From positions 1-33,601 of the forward strand of contig CACYWN010000032.1 in the NCBI GenBank assembly GCA_902778105.1: DNA of 33,601 nt. Direction: 5' to 3'. The position numbers were made by a program, and so were the translations under genes. Below are positions 7,763-15,018 of the stretch, one piece after another. This DNA is from an uncultured Bacteroidia bacterium (GTDB lineage: Bacteria > Bacteroidota > Bacteroidia > Bacteroidales > UBA932). Within the stretch, counting starts at the first letter, position 1. Every line of letters starts with the position of its first letter. The notes below the pieces were generated by a model. The model was not told the DNA's origin, made no database searches, and saw nothing but the letters and a program-made list of their open reading frames with translations.

Positions 7763-8752
7763 ATGAAAATCTTTGGTAATCCGCTCCCGGACATGCCCTG
7801 GGAGGAAAGGCCCGAAGGATGCAAGGACGTCCTCTGGCGCTATAGTGCCAACCCCGTGATTCCGAGAGACTTGCTCCCGGACAGCAACAGCATATTCAAC
7901 AGTGCGGTGGTGCCGTTCAAGGGCGGTTTCGCCGGCGTTTTCCGCTGCGATGACAAGAACCGCCGGATGACCCTCCACGCCGGGTTCTCCGCCGACGGAA
8001 TCAAGTGGGACATCAAGCCGGAGACCATCAAGTTCTCCTGCGACATCCCCGAGGTCGCGGAGTGGGTGTATGGCTACGACCCGCGCGTCGTGGAAATCGA
8101 GGGCCGCTACTACGTGACCTGGTGCAACGGTTACCATGGTCCCACCATCGGCGTAGCCTGGACCGACGATTTCGAGACCTTCCATCAGGTGGAGAACGCC
8201 TTCCTGCCGTACAACCGCAACGGCGTGCTCTTCCCCAAGAAGATCGACGGCCGCTTCGCCATGCTGTCCCGTCCTTCCGATACCGGCCACACGGCCTTCG
8301 GCGACATCTTCTACAGCGAATCGCCGAACCTCGAGTTCTGGGGACACCACCGCCATGTGATGGCGCCGGCCCCGTTCGAGGTGAGCGCCTGGCAGTGCAT
8401 GAAGATCGGCGCCGGCCCCGTCCCGATCGAGACCTCCGAAGGCTGGCTCCTCCTCTATCACGGCGTCCTCCGCTCCTGCAACGGCTACGTCTATGCATTC
8501 GGCAGCGCCCTGCTGGACCTGGAGCAGCCCTGGAAAGTGCTCGCCCGCAGCGGACAGTACCTCATCAGTCCGCGCGAGTACTACGAGCTCGTGGGCGACG
8601 TGCCCAGCGTGACCTTCCCCTGCGCCGCCCTGCATGACCCTCAGACCGGGCGCATCGCCGTCTATTACGGCTGCGCCGACACCGTCACCGGCCTTGCCTT
8701 CGGTTACATCCCGGAGATCGTGGAGTTCACCAAACGCACCAATATCCTGTAA
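7763..8752 (+). CDS. GH130 beta-1,4-mannoside phosphorylase, probably Man-GlcNAc type
   Basis: The 329-residue cytoplasmic protein has no signal peptide. It shows the five-bladed propeller pattern of GH130: [20 protein letters not shown] near residues 43-62, [18 protein letters not shown] with the candidate catalytic Asp near 109, [18 protein letters not shown], and [13 protein letters not shown]. It closely resembles, as I remember them, the subfamily 2 enzymes such as UhgbMP and the Bacteroides thetaiotaomicron enzyme. Those phosphorolyse Man-beta-1,4-GlcNAc from the N-glycan core to mannose 1-phosphate and GlcNAc. This fits the alpha-mannosidases around it. The next gene starts immediately after the TAA with no gap, so both are one transcript. 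Confidence 0.93.
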   Translation: MKIFGNPLPDMPWEERPEGCKDVLWRYSANPVIPRDLLPDSNSIFNSAVVPFKGGFAGVFRCDDKNRRMTLHAGFSADGIKWDIKPETIKFSCDIPEVAEWVYGYDPRVVEIEGRYYVTWCNGYHGPTIGVAWTDDFETFHQVENAFLPYNRNGVLFPKKIDGRFAMLSRPSDTGHTAFGDIFYSESPNLEFWGHHRHVMAPAPFEVSAWQCMKIGAGPVPIETSEGWLLLYHGVLRSCNGYVYAFGSALLDLEQPWKVLARSGQYLISPREYYELVGDVPSVTFPCAALHDPQTGRIAVYYGCADTVTGLAFGYIPEIVEFTKRTNIL

Positions 8753-10525
8753 ATGTTGAGCGTCCTGCTGGCTGCCCTGTTCGCAGCCGATACCCTGCAA
8801 ATGCCCCGGATGGTAGAGATACCTTCCGGGACATTTTGGATGGGTACGGACAACCCGCCCATGGAGGACTGGGACGAGGCGCCGCGGCGGGAGGTGAAGG
8901 TCGATGCTTTCCGGATGAGCGCGACGGAAATCACCAACGCGCAGTACGAGGCGTTCGACCCGACGCACAAGCGGGGCGGGCAGGGCTTCTCCACCGGGGA
9001 TGACGAAGCGGTGACCATGGTATCCTGGGACGATGCCATGGCCTATTGCGAATGGCTCTCCGAACAGACCGGCAAGCACTACCGCCTCCCCACTGAGGAG
9101 GAATGGGAGTACGCCTGCCGGGCGGGAACGACCTCGGCCTACAACACGGGCGACACCTTCCCGGAAAGCCAGTGGAAGGTGCAGCGCAACACCCGTGACA
9201 AAGAGCATGTTTCCCTGCAAGTAGCTCAGTTCGAACCCAATGCGTGGGGGCTGTATGACATGCACGGGAATGTGGAGGAGTGGTGTCAGGACTATTATGG
9301 CAACACGGAATTCCGCGTCGTCCGAGGTGGCAGCCACAATACGCCGGTGCCGTATCTGAGGAGTGCCAACCGGTCCGCATCCGTCCAGGCCGACCGTTCC
9401 GTCCTCCTGGGATTCCGGGTCGTGGAAAACCCCAAGGAAACCATCCCTGTGCGCAACGGACTGTCCCGTCATCAGACTGGATGGCTCAAGATAGTCAGAC
9501 GTTCACGGAAACCCGTCTTTTTGGAACCAATCCCCTACATCGTTCCCCCGACGGACAGTCTGACACCCTTCTATGCCCATAACCATCAGCCGGCCGTGAC
9601 CTGGACCGGAGAAGGGAGTTCCCGGTCCCCCGACCTCCTGGCCGTCTGGTTCTCCACCGATGCGGAAGCCGGACGCGAAATGGTGGTCCTGCAATCGCGT
9701 TTCATCAACGGGTCCTGGGCTCCGGCCGAACTGTTTTATAAGGTGCCCGACCGGAACATGACCGGCAGCGCCCTGCTGACTCGCGGAAGCAAGATCCTGC
9801 ATTTCCAAGGCATCGGTGATGCCGGCGAGTGGAAGGATCTCGCGCTCGGCCTGCGGGAAAGCGAGGACTGCGGCTACACTTGGACGGATACGCGGCTCAT
9901 CGAGCCGGAACATCGCGTCCGCCACCAGGTCATCGCGGGGCCCATCGTCACGAAAGACGGCCGGATCCTCTTGTGCTGCGACGCCGGTCCGGACGGCGAG
10001 GCCGGGACTTCGCTCCACGTTTCCGAAGACGGCGGAAAGACCTGGGAGGATACCGGCAGCACCATCGCCGGCATCCACGCGGGTATCGTGGAACGCAAGG
10101 ATGGCTCCCTGATGGCCTTCGGACGGGGCAACGCCATCGACGGACACATGCCCTGCAGTATTTCCTATGACGGCGGGTACACCTGGACCTACAGTGCGAC
10201 CGAGTTCCCGCCCATCGGCAGCGGCCAAAGACTGGTACTCAAGCGGTTGCAGGAAGGGCCCATCATGCTCTGCTCCTTCTGCGAGAACGGTCTGTTCGTG
10301 GCCCTGAGTTATGACGAAGGCGCCACCTGGCCGGTGAAGAAACTCCTCACCGACGGCAAAACCCGCGTGCTGAACGGCGGCGCTTGGACCGGCACTTTCA
10401 CGATGGACGCCACGCACGCCGAGCCCAAGGGCTATCTGGCCTGCACCCAAACCCCCGACGGAATGATCCACCTCCTTTCCAGCCGCGTCCATTACCGGTT
10501 CAACCTCCGCTGGATTGAAAAATGA
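8753..10525 (+). CDS. FGE-like (SUMF1) domain fused to a sialidase-like BNR propeller
   Basis: The 590-residue protein opens with a short hydrophobic leader (MLSVLLAALFAA), probably a signal peptide. Residues ~18-222 form a formylglycine-generating-enzyme-like domain (MVEIPSGTFWMGTD, YRLPTEEEWEYACRAG, WGLYDMHGNVEEWC, RVVRGGS). The paired copper-binding Cys of true FGE is missing: the motif reads GGSHNTPVPYLRSANR. Residues ~255-590 carry four Asp-boxes: SEDCGYTW (~370), SEDGGKTW (~424), SYDGGYTW (~470) and SYDEGATW (~519), typical of sialidase-type six-bladed propellers. The substrate cannot be read from sequence; sialic acid or another terminal sugar of a complex glycan is plausible. The gene abuts GH130 (TAA then ATG) and its 3' end contains the promoter of the next gene. 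Confidence 0.85.
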   Translation: MLSVLLAALFAADTLQMPRMVEIPSGTFWMGTDNPPMEDWDEAPRREVKVDAFRMSATEITNAQYEAFDPTHKRGGQGFSTGDDEAVTMVSWDDAMAYCEWLSEQTGKHYRLPTEEEWEYACRAGTTSAYNTGDTFPESQWKVQRNTRDKEHVSLQVAQFEPNAWGLYDMHGNVEEWCQDYYGNTEFRVVRGGSHNTPVPYLRSANRSASVQADRSVLLGFRVVENPKETIPVRNGLSRHQTGWLKIVRRSRKPVFLEPIPYIVPPTDSLTPFYAHNHQPAVTWTGEGSSRSPDLLAVWFSTDAEAGREMVVLQSRFINGSWAPAELFYKVPDRNMTGSALLTRGSKILHFQGIGDAGEWKDLALGLRESEDCGYTWTDTRLIEPEHRVRHQVIAGPIVTKDGRILLCCDAGPDGEAGTSLHVSEDGGKTWEDTGSTIAGIHAGIVERKDGSLMAFGRGNAIDGHMPCSISYDGGYTWTYSATEFPPIGSGQRLVLKRLQEGPIMLCSFCENGLFVALSYDEGATWPVKKLLTDGKTRVLNGGAWTGTFTMDATHAEPKGYLACTQTPDGMIHLLSSRVHYRFNLRWIEK

Positions 10526-10544
10526 CAAATAATCCGTATCTTTA
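10514..10544 (+). promoter_or_regulatory. Promoter for the third GH92 gene, overlapping the upstream gene end
   Basis: ATTG (10514-10517) and TATCTTTA (10537-10544) are separated by 19 bp. The -33 box lies inside the last codons of the upstream gene. The position supports the start at ATG 10564 and argues against the longer in-frame ATG at 10522, which is upstream of the -7 element. Confidence 0.65.
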
Positions 10545-10563
10545 CGTGATAAACCACATTGAA

Positions 10564-12780
10564 ATGAAATTCCGCACTCTTCTCCTCGCCGCCCCGGCCC
10601 TCCTGCTGGCCGCTTGCGGAGCTGAACCGGCCACCGAAGACTACGCCGCATTCGTGAACCCGAAGATCGGGACCGGCGGCCACGGCCATGTGTTCGTGGG
10701 CGCGAACGTGCCTTTCGGCTTCGTCCAGATGGGCCCGACCAGCATCCCGCAGAGCTGGGACTGGTGCTCCGGCTACCACGACAGCGACCGGACCGTCATC
10801 GGCTTCAGCCATACGCACCTGAGCGGCACCGGCATCGGCGACCTGTTCGACATTACGGTGATGCCCACCATTGGTCCCACGATGCCGGAGCGCGGTAGTG
10901 AAGACAGGCCCGGAAGCGGAGCATGGTCCTATGCGGACCGGTCGAAAGAAGTCTGCGAGCCCGGCTATTACAGCGTTCCCCTGGAGCGCTACGGCATCCA
11001 GGCGGAAATGACCGCCACGGCCCGCGTGGGCTTCCACCGCTACACATTCCCGGCTTCGGAAAACGCCAACCTCGTCTTCGACCTGGAGAACGGCGGCTGC
11101 TGGGACGATGTGACCGACGCCGGTTTCGAGGTCGTCAACGACGACGACGGCCATGTGAAGGCCCTCGGCGGCTACCGCTTCTCCACCGGATGGGCACGGA
11201 ACCAGAAAATCTTCTTCTGGGCCGAATTCTCCCGCCCGTCGGCGGAATTCTCCGTGGCGGAGAATCCGTCCAATGACAGTGAACGCGGGATGGTCCGGAA
11301 ACCCCTTTACGGGTACTACACACTGGGTGAAACCGCCGAGAACGAGCAGGTGCTCGTGAAGGTCGCCCTCTCCCCCGTTTCCATCGAGGGTGCCAAGGCC
11401 AACATGGCCGCGGAACTCCCCGGCTGGGATTTCGAGGCCGTGAAGGCCGATGCCCGCAAGGCCTGGAACGAGGAGCTGGGCCGCGTCGCCGTCTCCTGCG
11501 ACGATCCGGACACCAGGACCGTCTTCTACACCGCCTTCTACCACACGATGGTAGCCCCGTCCGTCTATAACGACGTGGACGGCCAGTACCGCGGCTCGGA
11601 CGACGTCGTCCGCAAGGGCGACTTCCAGAACTACACCACCTTCTCCCTCTGGGACACCTACCGGGCGCAGATGCCCCTGATGACCATCCTGCATGCGGAC
11701 CGCTGCAACGACATCACGGCTACCTTTTACCACATCTACGAGCAGCAGGGCGACCTGCCGGTGTGGCACCTGATGGGCAACGAGACCGACTGCATGGTGG
11801 GCAATCCGGGCCTCGTAGCCTTTGCCGACAACATCGTCAAGGGTTTCCAGGCCGGCCTCACCAAGGAGCAGATGATTGAGGCCATGACCAAGACGGCCAC
11901 CACGCCCGACCGGGGTCAGGACCTCCGCATGGAATACGGCTACATCCCGGCCGACCTGTACCGGGAATCCGTCGCCAACGACATGGAATACGCCGTCGCC
12001 GACGGGGCGCTTGCGAACGCCGCCGAGTTCCTCGGCGACGAGGCGACAGCCATCGTCTACCGCGACCGCAGCCACTCCTATCGCCATTTCTGGGATCCGG
12101 AGCTGCAGTTCATGCGCGGCCGCAAGGTGGACGGGAGCTTCACCGAACCTTTCGATCCGATCTACTCCCGCCACGAGACCTCCGACTACACCGAGGGCAC
12201 CGGCTGGCAGTACATCTGGCTTGTTCCGCAGGACGTCCAGGGCCTCCAGGACCTCTTCGGCTCCCGCGAGGCGATGCTCGCCAAACTGGACGGGCTCTTT
12301 GAGGCCCCTGACCATGTGGAAGGCGAGAACGCGTCCCCGGATATTTCCGGCCTCATCGGCCAGTATGCGCACGGCAACGAGCCGGGTCACCATACCCTGT
12401 ACCTGTATTCGATGCTGGGCGAGCCCGACAAGGCGGCCGACCGCATCCGCCAGGTCTATAAGGAGATGTATTTCAACGATGTCGAGGGTCTCGCCGGCAA
12501 CGAGGACGTGGGCCAGATGAGTGCCTGGTACGTCCTTTCCAGCCTGGGCTTCTACCAGGTGGAGCCCGCCTGCCCGCGTTTCTGGTTCGGTGCCCCGAAC
12601 TTCGGGAAGGCGGTCGTGAAAGTCGCCGGCGGCGACTTCACCATCACCGCCAAGGGCCTCTCCGACGAGAACCGCTACATCCGCGGTGTCAAGCTGAACG
12701 GACAGTCCTATGACCTCCCCTACATCGAGTACAAGGATATCGTCAAGGGCGGGACACTTGAATTCACAATGGGTAAATAA
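10564..12780 (+). CDS. GH92 family alpha-mannosidase lipoprotein (third copy)
   Basis: The protein has 738 residues from ATG 10564. MKFRTLLLAAPALLLAAC is a clear lipoprotein signal with Cys18. GH92 signatures are FVNPKIGTGGHGHVFVGA, GFSHTHLSGTG, TFSLWDTYRAQMPL, YTEGTGWQYIW (acid Glu near 544), YAHGNEPGHH near 601-610 and GNEDVGQMSAWYVLSSLGFY near 645-664. The GNEPGHH motif is typical of the large GH92 group that includes alpha-1,2-mannosidases, so trimming of terminal Man-alpha-1,2-Man is the best guess. The start was chosen by the promoter and signal peptide. The ROK kinase gene follows after 2 bp, which ties sugar release to phosphorylation in one transcript. Confidence 0.95.
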   Translation: MKFRTLLLAAPALLLAACGAEPATEDYAAFVNPKIGTGGHGHVFVGANVPFGFVQMGPTSIPQSWDWCSGYHDSDRTVIGFSHTHLSGTGIGDLFDITVMPTIGPTMPERGSEDRPGSGAWSYADRSKEVCEPGYYSVPLERYGIQAEMTATARVGFHRYTFPASENANLVFDLENGGCWDDVTDAGFEVVNDDDGHVKALGGYRFSTGWARNQKIFFWAEFSRPSAEFSVAENPSNDSERGMVRKPLYGYYTLGETAENEQVLVKVALSPVSIEGAKANMAAELPGWDFEAVKADARKAWNEELGRVAVSCDDPDTRTVFYTAFYHTMVAPSVYNDVDGQYRGSDDVVRKGDFQNYTTFSLWDTYRAQMPLMTILHADRCNDITATFYHIYEQQGDLPVWHLMGNETDCMVGNPGLVAFADNIVKGFQAGLTKEQMIEAMTKTATTPDRGQDLRMEYGYIPADLYRESVANDMEYAVADGALANAAEFLGDEATAIVYRDRSHSYRHFWDPELQFMRGRKVDGSFTEPFDPIYSRHETSDYTEGTGWQYIWLVPQDVQGLQDLFGSREAMLAKLDGLFEAPDHVEGENASPDISGLIGQYAHGNEPGHHTLYLYSMLGEPDKAADRIRQVYKEMYFNDVEGLAGNEDVGQMSAWYVLSSLGFYQVEPACPRFWFGAPNFGKAVVKVAGGDFTITAKGLSDENRYIRGVKLNGQSYDLPYIEYKDIVKGGTLEFTMGK

Positions 12781-12782
12781 AT

Positions 12783-13889
12783 ATGGGAAACTACACCAAC
12801 GACAGCAGAATCGTCCTTACCCTGGACGCCGGCGGCACCAACATGGTGTTCGGCGCCATGCGGGGCGAAGAATATGTCGGGACGCCGATCACGCTCCCGT
12901 CCAACGCCAATGACCTGGACCTGTGCCTGAAGACGATGGTCCTCGGGTTCGAGTCCGTCATGAACACCCTCGGCGGTGAAAAGCCGGTCGCCATCAGCTT
13001 CGCCTTTCCCGGCCCGGCCGACTATCCGAACGGGATCATCGGCGGCTATCTCCCGAATTTCCCGTCCTTCCGCGACGGTGTGGCCCTGGGCCCGTTCCTG
13101 CAGGAGAAGTTCGGCATCCCCGTCTTCATCAACAACGACGGCGACCTGTACGCTTTCGGCGAGGCCCTCGGCGGCGTCCTGCCCGAGGTCAATGAGAAAC
13201 TGGCGGCCCTTGGAAGCGCCAAGCGCTACCACAACCTCATCGGCTATACCTTCGGTACGGGCTTCGGCATCGGTTGTGTCATCAACGGCCAGCTGAACCG
13301 GGGCGACAATTCCTGCGTGGAGACCTACTGCCTGCCGCACAGCCGCATCCAGGACGTTATCGTGGAAGACGGCGTCGCCGTCCGGGCCGTCAAGCGTGTC
13401 TATGGCGAACGTTCGGGCGACAATGACCCGAACCTCACCCCGAAGGACATTTTCGACATCGCCGAAGGAACACGTCCCGGCAACCCGGAGGCCGCCCGGG
13501 CCGCTTTCGCCGAGATGGGCACCGTCGCCGGCAACGCCATGGCCCTCGCGGCCCAGCTGATAGACGGGCTCATCGTCATCGGAGGTGGCATCACGGCATC
13601 CAGGAAGTACTTCATGCCCAACCTGCTGGACGCCCTCCGCGGTACGATCCACACCCTCTCCGGCGACACGCTCGCCAAGGTGCAGATGAAGGTCTACAAC
13701 CTGGACGACGAGGCCGAATTCGCCGCCTTTGCCAAAGGCAGCGCCCGCGAACTCAAGGTCTACGGTTCCGACAAAACCGTCACCTACGACCCGCAGAAAC
13801 GCATCGGGATCATGATCTCCAAGATCGGCGCCTCCAAGGCCATCTCCGTCGGCGCTTACGACTTCGCCCTGGCGCAACTGGACGCGTAA
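12783..13889 (+). CDS. ROK family sugar kinase (hexokinase-like)
   Basis: The 368-residue cytoplasmic protein has the ATPase fold of ROK kinases: phosphate-1 motif LTLDAGGTNMVFG at the N-terminus, NNDGDLYAFGEALGG near residues 117-131 with the catalytic Asp, the GYTFGTGFGIG loop, and LIDGLIVIGGGITASR as the adenosine motif. The classical Cys-rich zinc motif of ROK repressors and kinases (CxCGxxGC) is absent; the equivalent region reads NSCVETYCLPHS. No DNA-binding domain is present, so it is an enzyme and not a repressor. Bacteroides ROK kinases act on glucose, mannose or N-acetylhexosamines. With manA next door, mannose is the likeliest substrate, giving mannose 6-phosphate. Confidence 0.88.
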   Translation: MGNYTNDSRIVLTLDAGGTNMVFGAMRGEEYVGTPITLPSNANDLDLCLKTMVLGFESVMNTLGGEKPVAISFAFPGPADYPNGIIGGYLPNFPSFRDGVALGPFLQEKFGIPVFINNDGDLYAFGEALGGVLPEVNEKLAALGSAKRYHNLIGYTFGTGFGIGCVINGQLNRGDNSCVETYCLPHSRIQDVIVEDGVAVRAVKRVYGERSGDNDPNLTPKDIFDIAEGTRPGNPEAARAAFAEMGTVAGNAMALAAQLIDGLIVIGGGITASRKYFMPNLLDALRGTIHTLSGDTLAKVQMKVYNLDDEAEFAAFAKGSARELKVYGSDKTVTYDPQKRIGIMISKIGASKAISVGAYDFALAQLDA

Positions 13890-13890
13890 C

Positions 13891-13985
13891 AGATTCCTTC
13901 GCTTCGCTCGGAATGACAATGGTCTCTGTCGGAATGACGATAGCCTCTGTCATTCTGAGGAGGCCGAAGGCCGACGAAAGAATCT
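13891..13985 (+). repeat. Intergenic inverted-repeat element of the AGATTC...GAATGACA type
   Basis: The gap before manA begins with AGATTCCTTCGCTTCGC...GGAATGACA and ends with TGTCATTCTGAGGAGG...AAAGAATCT. The two ends are imperfect reverse complements of each other. A middle copy of TCGGAATGAC lies at about 13928-13937. Sequences of the form AGATTCTTCG...TCAGAATGACA are familiar dispersed intergenic repeats in many bacterial genomes. No ORF or promoter is seen in it. It may form a long hairpin between the ROK and manA parts of the transcript. Confidence 0.65.
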
Positions 13986-13998
13986 AAAAACAGATAGG

Positions 13999-15015
13999 AT
14001 GTATCCATTGAAATTTGAGCCCTTTCTCCGGACGATGGTCTGGGGAGGACAGAAGATAGCCCGTTACAAGGGCATTGAGACCGAACTGGACCATATCGGC
14101 GAAAGCTGGGAGCTGTCCGGCGTCGGAGAGCATGAGACAGCCGTGGTGAACGGCGCCTTGCGCGGCAAGACCGTTACCGACCTCGTGAAGGAGTACAAAG
14201 GGAAGCTCGTGGGAGAACACGTTTATGCCTGGAAAGGCGACGAGTTCCCCCTTCTCATCAAGTTCATCGACGCCCGGGACGACCTGTCCATCCAGGTCCA
14301 CCCCGACGACGCCATGGCCCGGCGCCGGCATGGACAGCCCAACGGAAAGACCGAGATGTGGTATGTCGTCGCGGCCGATCCCGGAGCCTGCCTGTATTCA
14401 GGACTGTCCCGGGAGCTGACCCCGGAAGAATATGAGAAGCATATCGCCGAGGGGACCATCACCGACGTGCTGGCCCGGCACGACGTGCATCCCGGCGACG
14501 TGTTTTTCCTCCCGGCCGGCCGGATCCATGCCATCTGCAGCGGCTGCTTCATCGCCGAAATCCAGCAGACTTCCGACCTTACCTACCGCATCTTCGACTA
14601 CAACCGCCCCGGTCTGGACGGCAAACCGCGCGAGCTCCATACGGAACTGGCGAAGGAAGCCATTGACTACAAGGTCTATCCGGACTACCGGACCCCTTAT
14701 ACCCCGGTCAAGGATGCCGAAATCGAATTGATCTCCTGCCGCTATTTCACGACCAGCCTCTACGACCTGGACAAGGCCGTCCGGAAAGACCTCGCGGACA
14801 TCGATTCGTTCCTCGTGGTCATGTGCCTTTCCGGTCACGGAACGCTTACGGATGCCGAGCCGGTCTACGATGAGGAAGGCCGGCGCGGACCCACCAAGGG
14901 CCATCTCATCGACCTTCATCAAGGCGAAACCGTCCTCATTCCCGCCACGTCACAAAACATAACCTTCACCCCTTCCGGAGAAGGAATGAAGGTTCTGACA
15001 AGCTATATCCGCTGA
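13999..15015 (+). CDS. manA: Class I mannose-6-phosphate isomerase
   Basis: The 338-residue protein converts mannose 6-phosphate to fructose 6-phosphate and so completes entry of the released mannose into glycolysis. Cupin-type zinc ligands are visible: Gln and His in SIQVHPDD (near residues 98-105), Glu in TEMWYV (near 118) and His in GRIHAI (near 176). The N-terminal WGGQKIA and GESWELSG motifs are standard for the family, and the length is as expected for the short bacterial form. It follows the ROK kinase after 109 bp that hold a dispersed repeat, and no convincing promoter is seen there, so read-through from the upstream genes is likely. It is convergent with the peptidase gene, 3 bp away. 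Confidence 0.95.
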   Translation: MYPLKFEPFLRTMVWGGQKIARYKGIETELDHIGESWELSGVGEHETAVVNGALRGKTVTDLVKEYKGKLVGEHVYAWKGDEFPLLIKFIDARDDLSIQVHPDDAMARRRHGQPNGKTEMWYVVAADPGACLYSGLSRELTPEEYEKHIAEGTITDVLARHDVHPGDVFFLPAGRIHAICSGCFIAEIQQTSDLTYRIFDYNRPGLDGKPRELHTELAKEAIDYKVYPDYRTPYTPVKDAEIELISCRYFTTSLYDLDKAVRKDLADIDSFLVVMCLSGHGTLTDAEPVYDEEGRRGPTKGHLIDLHQGETVLIPATSQNITFTPSGEGMKVLTSYIR

Positions 15016-15018
15016 CGG

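Noticed and set aside
7763-8752. GH43 or GH32 family for the propeller enzyme
   Set aside because: The motif order and the lack of a second acidic catalytic residue pattern fit GH130, and the mannosidase neighbours agree.
12783-13889. ROK protein as a transcriptional repressor
   Set aside because: There is no N-terminal helix-turn-helix; the phosphate-binding motif starts near residue 11 and the catalytic Asp is present.
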